From: Puccinia triticina
Taxonomy: Eukaryota > Basidiomycota > Pucciniomycetes > Pucciniales > Pucciniaceae
Reading direction: 5' to 3'
Assembly (NCBI RefSeq): GCF_026914185.1
Contig: NC_070559.1
Span: 7,609,501 to 7,673,500 of the forward strand
DNA length: 64,000 nucleotides
The notes below the pieces were generated by a model. It did no database searches. It saw only the letters and a list, made by a program, of their open reading frames with translations, and was not told where the DNA came from. Made by a program: the position numbers and the translations under genes. Positions 43,742 through 54,278 of this stretch are shown here, one piece after another. Within the stretch, counting starts at the first letter, position 1. Each line of letters begins with the position of its first letter.

Positions 43742-43928
43742 CAGTCAAACCTGTCTAAGGGCATACCCTTTGGGAGAAGAATTTTGATATGACTTTAGGC
43801 AGGTTAAACTTATGCCCTTAGAGATATTGGTGATCTTGCAGGGCAACCAAGAATACGGGGAAGTATTTTTCTATGCTGTTAGGCAGATTATGTAGTTCAA
43901 AGGGTATGCCCTTAGACAGGTTTGACTG
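43742..43928. mobile_element. 187-bp pogo/Tc1-like MITE with 31-bp perfect TIRs
   Basis: The left end CAGTCAAACCTGTCTAAGGG continues to position 31, and the right end is its exact inverse complement. TA flanks both sides (43740-43741 and 43929-43930). CAG... ends and a TA duplication are typical of pogo/Fot1-class elements. The interior repeats the TATGCCCTTA word. Perfect ends suggest recent activity. Confidence 0.88.
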
Positions 43929-45629
43929 TAGTTGATTTCTCATGTCTGTCTCAACTCTCAACTCCGCACAATCAGGTGGTCTTGTCAGGTTCTCTTGTGT
44001 GCTGTACTCACACATTGCTGGTCTTTTCAAAGACCCTCTGCACCTTTTTGTTCTATAGAGGTGGAAGGTCAATTCCTCCCGCTTTTGGATCCTTTCAAAG
44101 CTCGCCAAGGTAATCTTGATGACCCCGGTAGCCTCTGTGGCATTGGAATCAGCCTTTTCCACTGGGGGCCGTGTCTTGGACGACTGCCGAAGCGGCCTGA
44201 GCAAAGAAACCACAGAAGCACTCTTATGCGCTCAACACAAGAAAAAGCAGTCTGTTCTTTTCTTCATGCTGTATTTTCCATTATCTTCTGTAAATTTTCT
44301 TTTGTATCATACATGTACTTAGAATTGCAAAAAACCATTTCTCCTCCTAGGCTCCTCTGAAAATACCTTTTTTTTGAGAGTGCTTGTAACTGGCCCGTTG
44401 GCCCCCAGGGGGCTGCCTGCGGGCCACCCGCTTTTGCCCGACAAGGTGCCGCTGGACAGCCCATGTCCGTATCATTGCGGACACGGGTTTGGGCTGGACA
44501 GCAAAATCTGATGTTTTGGCCTGGCCCAGCCTGTCCAATTAAGTTGCGGGCTGAGGCAGTGTGGTGATCAGTTCTGGAACTCCTGTCAAATTGTCCACGG
44601 AGCAATCAGTGCGGCGCACAGGCGGTGCAGAAACAGTGCGGAAACGGAGCGGAACAGAGCGGAGCGGAGCGCACAACTGAAGGCGGCGGCGCGCGGAGCT
44701 CGACGGCGGAACTGGAATCAGACTAAGCAGGCCAGCGCGGACTGGATAGCAGAGGTGGTGATTGGGGGAAGCCGTGGCAGCCAGAAGGGCGGCGTGTGGG
44801 ATCCTGACATCATAGGCTAGACAGGGGCGTGGAAGCTAGAGAGAGGAGTTTGATGGTGGTCGAAGGCAAGCGGCGGAGACAACAGGAGTTGGCGTGAGAG
44901 TGGAGTTTGGCGGATGACATGCGTGTGTATAGCGCTTGGCGGATAACAAGTGTGCTTGTGTGAAGGGAGTTAGCGGATGGCGTGCGTGGGAGGCGGGCAG
45001 AGGATATCTTTTAGTTCTCTTCCTTTTCTCTATAAAACCACAGTGGTGGAGGGAGGATTCTGTATCATGATACTCCCCACAGACTCTCTTTTTATGGTTT
45101 ACTTTACTTTGCGGATTGTTGTGCTTCTTTTACTTTGCATACGTTGCGGAGCGGAGTTTTTACGTTCCGGACTTGCTTTATGTGTTACAGTTGTGCTTTG
45201 CAGAGTTTTGTGTTTGCTTTACGGCTGTTTCTTGCGGTTTTTGCGGAGTTATCTTTTTTTTATGCGGCGGAGCTTTATTTTACTGTTTACTTTGCAGCGC
45301 TAGATTATTTTATGTGCTTTACTTTATTTATCCCACTCAGAGCCCTAAAACGCGGCGGAGTTTCTCCAGATCACCCGACTTTACCTGGGAATCATCTTGG
45401 AGCGGCGGGGTCCTGACATTTCTATGCAGTGACCACTTTTGTTCATCACAGCGGGCTAGCCCATGGGCAGCCCAAACCTGCCCAATTGTCAACCCTACTT
45501 TAAGCATGGGCTGTGTTCTTGGCCGCTGTGGGGCCTGCGTTTCCTGGGGGAGGTGTGGCGACTACGTGCGGGCCTAGTCTTGGGCGCTTATGGCCGCCTT
45601 GGCATGCGATGGGGAGGGTGGTGAGGGCC

Positions 45630-45693
45630 GGCCAGGCGGGGGATGGCCGGACGGGGGATGGCCGGACGGGGGATGGCCGGGCGGGGGACGGCT
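45630..45693. repeat. 15-bp GC-rich minisatellite, about four units
   Basis: Unit GGGGATGGCCGGACG repeats with minor variation (GGGC for GGAC in the first and last units). No coding role is evident. Confidence 0.8.
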
Positions 45694-46198
45694 TCTGAGA
45701 TGTGTGAAGAGGGGCCTGTAAAGGCCTGGCCTTGGTCAACCAGCCAAGCCAGCCTTTTTAAGCAGGTTTCTCAGATTTACTCCTAGGTTCACTGGGGAAA
45801 GAGGAAGAATGCTGAACCTTATTTGCCATTCTGGGGCAAGAGGAAGAATTCTGAACCTGATTCTCCATTCAGTTCTCTCCATGCCAGATGCATGATATTC
45901 CCAGTTGGGGCATTGTGAGCCACTTCTATTCCTGATAAAGGGGCAAATGGCAAAGCTCCGAAGATGCATTGTCACATTAAGTGCGCTCCAAATTTGGATG
46001 TTTTTCAAATACAATGGCAGCCTATTTTTGGGGGCTTGGTTATCTTTTTGGAGTGTCTGCAGTGTAGCAATACACAAAAGTTGAGTAAGAGAATAGCAGT
46101 AACTACAATAATACTGTAAAGTGTGTGTGTAGTACCAACGGTGAAACAAATACAGTACATGCAACGGTGTAACCATTACAATACATTGAGCGTATTGG

Positions 46199-46538
46199 TG
46201 TAAGCTCTTTGATGGAGCTTCACTAATTGTGTGGACTCAGTGGGGCGCGGTAAAAGGGCAAAGCCTTGGAGGGAACTTCTGGAACCTAACTCTGGATTTG
46301 AATTGCAACTAGTCCAGGGGAAGTGTTAGTACTTCCCTGCTATATACAACAGAGAGAGAATAGGAAATGGAAGGGACAAGGAAAGAAAGGTTGGATGCTC
46401 ACCTAGTCCAGGGGAAGTGTTAGTACTTCCCTGCTGGACTAGGAGGGCGTGGGCCGGCAAGGTCTAAGAGTTTGGTCGGAGGCGGTTTGGTGACATTCTT
46501 GTGACTCCTTTGGTGAGGTCGCGGGGGGCGGAATCACA
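46199..46538 (-). repeat. 3' LTR of the gypsy element (left side)
   Basis: 340 bp, TGTAAGCTC...ATCACA as read on the plus strand. Contains two hairpins, 46309-46340 (followed by CTATATACAAC) and 46402-46443 (outer stem CCTAGTCCAG/CTGGACTAGG, inner GGGAAGT/ACTTCCC). Confidence 0.93.
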
Positions 46539-48985
46539 TCCTCCCCTCCTATAAGAAGAGGGGAATGCGTGGGCGTTGTTGGCGGTGAATCAGTTGGGGC
46601 CACAGGGGGCGTTTGCCGAGATAACGGGTCTTCTATGAATTCCTTCACCTTTGAGACATGGAAGACCGGGTGTTGTTGGTCCCCTGGCGGAAGTTTGAGC
46701 TGGACGTTTTGGCCGTGGTTGTATACCTTGACTATCCGATACGGTCCTTCGAAGCGCGGCTTCAGCTTGTCGGTTCCTGATTGGTGTCGGTCTCGCCAGT
46801 CTGCCAAGTTTAACATTGCCCTACTCCCTTCAACGAGTGGGGCGCGGTCTTTGCGCCTTTTCTTGTGCTGGGTCGCTTGTCTGATCCGGCTTATCCACAG
46901 GGCATCGCGCGCGTCTGCCCAGCTGCTTTTGCAAATTTTCAGCCAGTTTTCTAGCGCTGGAATTGGGTTGTCCGCAGGTGGCGTGGATGGGAAAAGACAA
47001 GGTTGTCGACCAAAAACAAGGTTGAAAGGGCTGACTCCCGTCCCTCCATTTGTCGCGCTGTTTATCGCAAATTCCACCGCGGGGATGGCTTCCAACCATT
47101 TGCTGTGTTTTTTGATTGTAGTCAATTGTAGGATTTGTCCTACAGTCTTGTTGGTCCGTTCACTTTGTCCGTCTGCCTGTGGGTGGAATGATGAGGTCAT
47201 GTGGAAGTCGATGTTTATCCTGGACATCAGTGACTTCCAGAATTTCGATGTCCACGACTTGTCGCGGTCGCTGATGATTGATTGCGGAGCACCAAAGGTT
47301 CCAATCCAACCTCTGAAGAAGCGGGAGGCCACTTTCTCTGCTGATTCTTTTTTTAGGCAGGGGATGATCTTGGTGAATCCTGAAAGTCTGCATGTGACTG
47401 TCAGGATCATGTCGTAGTGGCTTGATTGCTTGAGCGGTCCCACAAAGTCAATGGCTAGGTTGGACAACGGTAGCCTTGGCACCCGTGGGGTCAACATTTT
47501 TCCGGTTGGCGCGGTAGTTGAAGCCTTTGTTTGTTGGCAGATCTCACACAATGAAGTGAATTCTAGTACGTCTTTCGCTAGTCTTGGCCAAAAGAAATCT
47601 GCGCGTACTTCATCCAATGTTTTCTGGTAGCCCAGGTGGCCCAGGCGAGCGTGGGCTTCCTTGATTAATGCGTGTCGCACGCCGTCTACCAATGGGATTA
47701 CTAGTCAATCTTTGATGAACAGTAGTCCGTCAACATTGACACAATCCTCCTGAAGCGGTAGGGTGTCGCGTGTGTCCGTGCAGAATTTGTCAGATTTGTA
47801 GCCGTTGATAATCTTGCTCCGCAGGTCTGTCGAGATAGAGCTCTCCACTTCCGTCATTGCTGCCACTTGTGCGATGTCACTTGGCGAGGGACCTCCTTTA
47901 TCGCCGTCCTGACCCTTTCTCAAGAGAGCATCTGCTACCGTGTTTTCCTCATCTTTGATGTATTCAAAGGTAAGATCAAATTCCGCAAGGAGCTTGGTCC
48001 ACCAAGCTTGTTGTCGGCTAAGGTTGCGTTGGCGGAGGAGGTATTTCAATGAATGGTGGTCCGACATCACGTTGACTTTCATGCTGAGGAGTAACATTTT
48101 CCATTTCTGGAGCGCGTGTACCACCGCTAGTAACTCCTGCTCATGTACTGGGTAGTTTTGTTCTGCTTGTGTCATTTGTTGGGACTCGTAAGCTATAGGC
48201 AAGGCTTCCTTCCAATCTGCACCTTGGAATAGCGCTGCTCCGATGCCCGACCCACTTGCGTCTGTGAATAGCCAAAGTGGGTTCTCTGAGTCAAAGTCGA
48301 CATTCTTCAGGGCTGGTAGGCTGGTCATGATGCGCTTGATGTTCTGAAAGGCCTTCTCTTCAGCTTCCGTCCAGTGGAATGATTCCTTGTCAAGTTTTGA
48401 GCTGGTCAGAGGTGTAAGCGTGCAGACATACTTTTGTAGCCCCCAAATGAACTTCTTCATCCATTGCACTGTCCCAAGGAACCGTTTCACCCCTTTCGTC
48501 GAGTGCGGGGATGGCCACTTCTGAATTGCGCTGACTTTGTCGTCGTCAGGGCGGATGCCGGACTGGGAGATCCAATGTCCAAGGAACTTAATTTCTTCGC
48601 AGAAGAGTTGAGTCTTCTTGGGACTGCAGTATAGCTGGGCCTGTCTGAGGCCTTTGAGGACTAGTCGGACGTGTTGCTTGTGTTCTTGGTGCGAGTTTGA
48701 AAAAACCACAATGTCGTCCAAATAGACGACGCAGATGCTGTTCAGAAGGTCTCCTAGCGCCTCTTCCAGACGTGCTTGGTGTGTGGCCGGTGCATTCGTC
48801 AGGCCCATGGGCATTAGGACCCATTCCATCAGGCCCCAGAGGGTCTTCACGGCGGTCAAAGGGATATCCGCCTCAGGCATACGAGTTTGAAAGAAGGTGT
48901 TGGTCTGTTCGAGAATTGAGAAGATTTTTCCGCCGGCAACCATATGGACCAGTTCATCTACGTTTGGTAAAGGTGAGCGGTCTCA
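46439..48985 (-). pseudogene. Gypsy Pol: RT (palm/thumb), RNase H and integrase, with nonsense codons
   Basis: The minus-strand frame is continuous from the RT segment to 46439 except for TGA at 48983 and TGA at 47705. RT: MGLTNAPATHQARLEEAL, the catalytic YLDDIVVFS, and FLGHWISQSGIRPD. RNase H: LFTDASGSGIGAALFQ, HEQELLAVVHAL, MSDHHSLKYL. Integrase: HHCC zinc finger HARLGHLGY...CEICQQTK, the D,D-35-E core LAIDFVGPL / ISDRDKSWTSKFW / the SFHPQADGQSERTN glutamate, then a GPY-type C-terminus RFEGPYRIVKVYNHGQ. Both stops are TGA preceded by T, fitting CGA to TGA change in a TCGA context. The integrase C-terminus overlaps the LTR, as is common. Not translatable without readthrough. Confidence 0.9.
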
Positions 48986-49196
48986 AACTGTGAAACTATT
49001 AAGTCTCCTATAGTCACATACCCACCTAGGTAGGGCCGTCGGGTCCTTCTTCAGGATGATCAAGCTTGGCAAGGCATATTGGCTGGTCAAGCGGCGTATG
49101 CGTCCGGCCTCGAGGTGTTGTTTGAGCAGAGTTTGCCATGCTGCAAGATGTTTTTTTGGGTAAGGGTATTGTTTCTTGTTTATCACCGCGTTTGGG

Positions 49197-49683
49197 CAAC
49201 ACTGGGTCGCTACGCTAACCATAGCGGTTAGCGTAGCGTAGCGCAGCGCAAATGCGCTATTTTTTAGCGTAGCGTTAGCGCAATTGCACGCATATGCGCT
49301 AACGCTACGCGCACGCGGTGCGCAGCTATTTTAGCTGATAGCGTAGCGTTAGCGCAGATGCGCGCAATTGCGCTAACGCTACACATGCAGGGCGCAAAAG
49401 AGCGCGCGCTACGCTGCGCTAAGATGCGCTACAGCGCCTTTAGCGGGAAAAAAGGGGTTTTTTTCCGCTAAAAGCGCTGTAGCGTAGCGCAGCGTAGCGT
49501 AGCGACTGTAGCGGCGCGCTAACGCTAACAAAGAATTGGCGCGCTGTTAGCGCCGCTGAAAATTAGCGCAGCGTAGCGGCGCTAACAGCGCGCTAACGCT
49601 ATGCAAAATAGATGGGCGCTTTTTGCCGCTACGCTAACACGTAGCGCTGAAATAGCGTAGCGTAGCGTAGCGACCCAGTGTTG
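49197..49683. mobile_element. TAGCG-word TIR element C with 7-bp target duplication, in gypsy pol
   Basis: 487 bp with inverted ends CAACACTGGGTC / GACCCAGTGTTG and flanks GTTTGGG (49190-49196) and GTTCGGG (49684-49690), a 7-bp duplication with one difference. The interior is colinear with element A: GCTACGCTAACC, GCGCAATTGC, GGGCGCAAAAGAGCGCGCGC, GGCGCGCTGTTAGCGCCGCT. It is non-coding and strongly self-complementary. Excision at the duplication restores the RT reading frame. Confidence 0.9.
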
Positions 49684-49885
49684 GTTCGGGTCCGTGAGGA
49701 TGATTCTGTGTTGGGTTCTCAACCCTTCCGACTGCATTTATTTTGGGAAGAAACCTTCCGAGAATTGTCTTGTCTCTTCCAAATCGTCTGAGACCGCCGG
49801 ATTGTCAGGTGGGAAAAGATCCTTGAATTCAAGGAGGACTCGACTTTCCAAGGCTTCAAAATTGGGTTCCTCCACCACTGCGATT

Positions 49886-50103
49886 ACACTGCCAGCATAA
49901 TTGGCTGGGTTGAGGTTATCCCAGTTAAACTGAGATGAACTCAACCAATTTAAACTTGGTTGATCTTAACTGATGAAATATAAATCCAAGGTACCCCCCT
50001 TGAATTTATATTTCATTGGATGAGATCAATCCATTTTAAATTGGTTGAGTGCATCCCAGTTAAACTGGGATGAATTCATCCCAGCCAATTATGCTGGCAG
50101 TGT
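49886..50103. mobile_element. 218-bp palindromic MITE inside gypsy pol
   Basis: Inverted ends ACACTGCCAGCATAATTGGC and its mirror, with arms of about 95 bp (CATCCCAGTTTAACTGGGAT, AACCAATTTAAA, GAAATATAAATTCAAGG). I found no clear target duplication. It interrupts the protein between the protease and RT N-terminal blocks. Confidence 0.75.
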
Positions 50104-50690
50104 TGTCGAGTTTTCTTTTGTCTCTGTCAACGCGTTCCCGTTGATCCTGGTGCCTGATGGTTTGTGTATCAACAATGAGCCTCAAATAGAGACCAGCAGA
50201 TCGTAGTGGAATAGGAACGGCGTTCCAAGGATAGTGTCATATAAGCCTATTACCGGGCCGATCCAAAGTGAGACTTCACAAAATACGAGTGTTGTGTCCG
50301 TAGTCTTCAGGTCGCAAACGACATATTCTTTCAGTAGTAGGGGAGTGGATGAGGGCGTCTTCATTGCCAGATGAACCCTTGTTGGCGTTGCAAGCGGTAA
50401 TGGCTGTAGCTTTGAGGCCTTGGCGGCTTTGAGCGAGATAAGGTTGATTTCCAAGCCCATGTCAATCAGAACTCGCATGGGAGCGTCGTTCAGTTTCATC
50501 GACACGATAACGCGGGGCGGCGGTCGAGGCGGATTAGCTAGTGCTGGAGTGTTGGGACGTGAGGGTGTGAGGACGAGGGGCGAGGTAACGAGGCGTGAGG
50601 GCGAGGTGGCGAGGTGCAAGGACGAGGTGACGAGGTGCGAGGGTGCGGCCATCTTGCGATGCCGTTGAAGCCAGGTTCAAGAAAAAAAAG

Positions 50691-51030
50691 TGTAAGCTCT
50701 TCAATGGAGCTTCACTAATCATGTGGACTCAGTGGGGCGCGGTACAAGGGCAAAGCCTTGGAGGGAACTTCTGGAACCTAACTCTGGATTTGAATTGCAA
50801 CAAGTCCAGGGGAAGTGTCAGTACTTCCCTGCTATATACAACAGAGAGAGAATAGGAAATGGAAGGGACAAGGAAAGAAAGGTTGGATGCTCACCTAGTC
50901 CAGGGGAAGTGTTAGTACTTCCCTGCTGGACTAGGAGGGCGCGGGCCAGCAAGGTCTAAGAGTTTGGTCGGAGGCGGTTTGGTGACATTCTCGTGACTCC
51001 TTTGGTGAGGTCGCGGGGGGCGGACTCACA
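50691..51030 (-). repeat. 5' LTR of the gypsy element (right side)
   Basis: 340 bp partner of 46199-46538. On the minus strand it is followed by CTTTTTTTTC rather than a TGG-type primer binding site. Confidence 0.93.
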
Positions 51031-51360
51031 ATTGGGCAAATGTTTTTCATTGAAGATGCATACCTACATGTCCAATTTTTTGTTTTTAGCCATTATCCAT
51101 ACAATAACAGCCAAAAACAAAAAATTGGACATGTAGGTATGCATCTTCAATGAAAAACGTTTACCCAATACGCTCAATGTATTGTAATAGTTACACCATT
51201 GGTACATGTATTTGTATTTGTATATGCCATGTATTGCATATGCAGTGTATTTGTATTGCATTTTTTATCCAATGCAATACACTGTATTTTGCCATTATGT
51301 ATTTCACTTGCCATATGAAATAACTTTTGGATTGGATGAGTCAATACGTTTTATTTGTAT

Positions 51361-51543
51361 TTATGGTGTTCAAAGTTGGTTTGCATAATTTTATGCATGC
51401 ATAAATCATAAAATCATAAAAATATTTTGGTGAAGAAATTTTGTATTACATAATCAGACAGTCATATCACCTGCAATTTTTTTTTTATGATTTTATGATT
51501 TATGCATGCATAAAATTATGCAAACCAACTTTGAATACCATAA
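51361..51543. mobile_element. 183-bp palindromic MITE (ATGATTTTATG family)
   Basis: Left TTATGGTGTTCAAAGTTGG, then TTTGCATAATTTTATGCATG, is mirrored exactly on the right, ending CTTTGAATACCATAA. Arms are near 60 bp and almost perfect. Related ends TTATGGTATTCAAAATTG occur at 24.61 kb and, inverted, at 31.49 kb. It is inserted in the right arm of element B. Confidence 0.75.
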
Positions 51544-51677
51544 TTGTATTGTATTGTATTGCATTGGGTTCCAATACAATACAAATATGCCAAGCCATTT
51601 TGTATTCACAGAAAAATGCAATAGAATGCATATGCATATGCAATACAATACTGTATTTGTTTCACCGTTGGTAGTAC

Positions 51678-52509
51678 ATAGAATGATAGGAAAAATTAAG
51701 ATGAGTGAGAGAAAAGCCGCCCCAAAGTCCCTGTTCCTCCATTCCCTCCACCGTCATAACTCCACTCCCAGTCAAAGTTGCCCGCGTCCTCCCTTTCCCG
51801 TACTCTCCATAACTCCACATGCATCACTTCCCAGCCTAGTACCTATCCGATGCCTGTTCTCCTGCACCCTCTGACTAGCCTCCAACCCCAGTCTCTACCT
51901 GGTGCTTTCACCCCAACACCATCCGCTTCTGCTGCCCCAGTTCACCTGGTGCCAATCTGCACTATTCAGTCCACCTGGAAGTCCTGCCGCAGTCCTATGT
52001 ACTCCAACCAATCTGTGATAATTCTAGGCTAAATAAAAAAATTTCAGTAAAAGTAAAAACAATTAAAATAAGGAAAATACAAGAGAATAGTTTTTACCTA
52101 AATAAAACAGGAACACTGTGAGAATGAAAACAATGAATAGAAAATTAACCACCACCACCACACACTAGGACTCAAGAAGCTAATGAGATAAACATGGATT
52201 AGATCAGGGATACATGTTCAACAGACAGAAATAAAAGAAGACGGAATAAGAACCTATGAATTAGCCTGCCCAGATAAGCAACAATGGGCCTTTACTATAC
52301 AGATATTGGTATAGTATTGTTGTCATATTTTTTTTGGTCCAATAACAGTACTGTTATTTCCATCTTCAGTAATGGATTTTTAATACTATATCCAATTACA
52401 TGAGGATTTTTTCTTTTTGGAGAATACTATATCCAAATGAAGGAAGAAACAAAAAAATATTAATACTATACTGGCCAGATGCGGACAGTACCACTACTCT
52501 GTAGGGATG
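51678..52509. other. Intergenic, no gene recognised
   Basis: A Pro/Ser-rich open frame (51778-52032) has no support as a gene. 52.28-52.49 kb contains TATAGTATTG / AATACTATA words in both orientations, probably a decayed palindromic element. Confidence 0.4.
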
Positions 52510-52514
52510 AAAAT

Positions 52515-53336
52515 TGTGAGAATTCCAGCTTAGGGGAACGGTGTCGAACTCATAAAATGAGAAAGACATCGGGAACTAAACCAGCTGCGGAAAATGGTAA
52601 GCAAAGGCGAACCATATTCCGCAGTCCAAGTCTGAGCCGCGGGAGTTAAACTAAACTGTATTCATCTTTTGATGTAAACAGGTTCAACACCCACGAGCAG
52701 CAAGATTAAGCCAGTGGATTATCCCGGCGCAAAGTCACTCATCAAGAGGATCACAACCAGCGCCAAAGGTATGCGGATGTTGATACCTTAAGGAAGTAGA
52801 CCAGATAGGAGCTAACGCACTATTCCCCTTCTCATAAAGACAACATAGTTGTAGGAGAACAGACCGGACCCACCAATACCGCACAACAAGCTGGTAAAAC
52901 AATCGGTGAGTGTCTCGTGTTAAAAGCCTTGAAAGCGAGACAAAAGAGAAGACACTGACTCAAAGCTGTTCCAATAACAGACAGTGTTAAGTCTCTTCTT
53001 GATCGTCTCGCCGAAGCGAAGTGAACAATCACTTAAGCCAAAAGGCTCACAAGAGTAAGAGAACAACTCTACCACCAATCCTAGAAGAGAGCGGTAGAAG
53101 ACTAACGTCCAACACGCACCGTGATCGACTTACAGAGACAGGGAACCGCATACGGATCTCTTTTCTTTTATCTCATCTAGCTATCTAACACTCTCTAGTA
53201 GAAAGCGGTCTTGCTCCTGCTCTTAGGTAAAGCGCTCAACTCTGCTTTATTTATTTCCTCAAGAATAAACCTATTGTATCTACAAGAATAGTTTTATCTG
53301 ATACGATGAAATCTCTTAGTTCTTTGAAATCTTTCA
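52515..53336 (+). repeat. 5' LTR of copia element 2
   Basis: 822 bp, unusually long for copia in this window. Pairs with 60795-61616. Confidence 0.94.
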
Positions 53337-53399
53337 GATTTACAGTCTCGAGGCTACGAACGCAACCTCTATTTCAAAGACTAGGAGCAGGAAAGCACT

Positions 53400-53984
53400 A
53401 TGGCCGATTCCGATGGGCACTCAAGTGACTCCTCAATAGGAGGAAAACCCACGATGAAAGTCCCACAATTCACGGGCAAAAATTTTGAAATATGGGAGAA
53501 AAAGATTCGGATGGTTCTGGCCAAATTCAATCTCGAACATTTCATCGACAGCCCTCACTTGCCCGATATGTCGAGAAGGTCGAAAGCTAAAGCTCAGAAA
53601 GCCGCAAACCTTCTATGCTCGAACCTGACCAATGGTGTCTTCAACACAATAGTGAAGAAAGAAAACTCCAAAAATCCCTACAAGCTATGGAACATGTTCA
53701 AATCCGTATACGCTTCTGACTCTATTCTAGCCAGTTACGAAGTATGGGCAAGATGGGAGGATACTCAATTCAACGACGACATGGCCGCATACATCACTGG
53801 AATTGAAGAATGCTTAGCAAAATTTGACTCACTAGGGATGGTCGTTCCGGACTTTGTAATTTGCAGTAGCATTATCAGTCGAATTACCAAAAAACGGCCT
53901 CTCCTTATGCAAAACCTGTTTGGGGATCTCAAGTCTCTCGGAAATCCGAAATTCGTTATAAGCAGACTGCGAGAAATTGGTTGA
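53400..53984 (+). CDS. Copia element 2 Gag, N-terminal part
   Basis: 194 codons starting 63 bp after the LTR. FTGKNFEIWEKKIRMVLAKF and the WNMFKSVYASDS block are typical of UBN2/retrotran_gag copia capsid proteins. The frame closes at 53984, where the Gag-like sequence continues in another frame (VTCPGNKHNPAAKHSEDACW near 54100-54160, a CCHC-like Cys/His array). A one-base shift near 53975 therefore separates capsid from the rest of the polyprotein. Confidence 0.82.
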   Translation: MADSDGHSSDSSIGGKPTMKVPQFTGKNFEIWEKKIRMVLAKFNLEHFIDSPHLPDMSRRSKAKAQKAANLLCSNLTNGVFNTIVKKENSKNPYKLWNMFKSVYASDSILASYEVWARWEDTQFNDDMAAYITGIEECLAKFDSLGMVVPDFVICSSIISRITKKRPLLMQNLFGDLKSLGNPKFVISRLREIG

Positions 53985-54278
53985 TTCAAACGAACCAACA
54001 AGAGGAAAGCAACTGATTCTCCTGTTATCAACTCCTCGTCGACGGCACTCATTGCGGAGACATCTGGCGGTGGTCACAAGAAAAAGCAACAGTACACACC
54101 GGTCACTTGCCCTGGAAACAAGCATAACCCGGCGGCGAAGCACTCTGAAGACGCATGTTGGACTCTACATCTGGCTCTTTATCAGCAACATCTGGAAAAG
54201 CAGAAAGCGAAGAGAGCGAGAGAAAAAGAAACGTCCTACCACACGACAGCTCAGGAGCCGTCAGACAACATCCGTCCC

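Larger units (their letters stand above)
41483..46128. other. Repeat-rich intergenic region, no intact gene
   Basis: Apart from the separately listed elements I see three possible LTR remnants, all tentative. 41.5-42.41 kb is AT-rich and ends GCGGCTGACA. About 42.85-43.45 kb has minus-strand words TGATGACATGTC and AGATGTCAC like those at 63.07 kb. 44.80-45.42 kb begins TGTGGGATCCTGACA and ends GGGGTCCTGACA. None has a target duplication I can confirm. A G run (42672-42689) and GGAGC repeats (44.64-44.69 kb) are low-complexity. Confidence 0.4.
48983..50652 (-). pseudogene. Gypsy Pol: protease and RT N-terminus, disrupted by two insertions
   Basis: The protease part (50652-50182) reads VIVSMKLNDAPMRVLIDMGL EINLIS in sense. 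The active-site DSG/DTG of retroviral-type aspartic proteases is DMG here, a change expected to weaken or abolish activity. The linker and RT fingers continue at 49944-49738 (VVEEPNFEALESRVLLEFKDLFP) and 49222-48983 (QYPYPKKHLAAWQTLLKQHL, PRWVCDYRRLNSFTV). Element C and a 218-bp palindrome separate these blocks. Joining the sequence at the 7-bp duplication of element C restores an uninterrupted PNAVINKK frame. No gag-like sequence precedes the protease; the first ~45 residues are Ser/Pro/Leu repeats. Confidence 0.85.
46194..51035 (-). mobile_element. Ty3/gypsy LTR retrotransposon lacking gag (ATTGG target duplication)
   Basis: LTRs at 46199-46538 and 50691-51030 (340 bp each) differ at about 11 positions. 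ATTGG flanks both sides (46194-46198 and 51031-51035). Coding is on the minus strand in the order protease, RT, RNase H, integrase, which defines Ty3/gypsy. The protease frame begins ~40 bp inside the 5' LTR, leaving no room for gag. A purine tract AGGAGGGGAGGA precedes the 3' LTR on the minus strand. Two foldback/TIR elements (49197-49683 and 49886-50103) interrupt it. Confidence 0.93.
46136..51670. mobile_element. CAACGGTG-ended palindromic TIR element B, split by a gypsy insertion
   Basis: Inverted ends CAACGGTGAAACAAATACAG and CTGTATTTGTTTCACCGTTG, flanked by GTAGTAC on both sides (46129-46135 and 51671-51677), a 7-bp target duplication. Removing the gypsy element (46199-51030 plus one ATTGG) leaves about 700 bp. 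The arms stay inverted: CATTGAGCGTATTGG on the left against CCAATACGCTCAATG on the right, around a near-perfect hairpin (51032-51170). A further palindrome (51361-51543) has inserted in the right arm. Non-coding. Confidence 0.82.

Noticed and set aside
49197..49690. Reading the gypsy RT protein as DPNQH...CCPNAV across the insertion edges
   Set aside because: The extra residues are translated element ends and the second copy of the 7-bp duplication; removing them gives the continuous PNAVINKK frame.
50691..51030. Self-priming (Tf1-like) of the gypsy element through the T8 tract
   Set aside because: The LTR contains no complementary A-rich stretch in the sense strand that could act as the folded primer.
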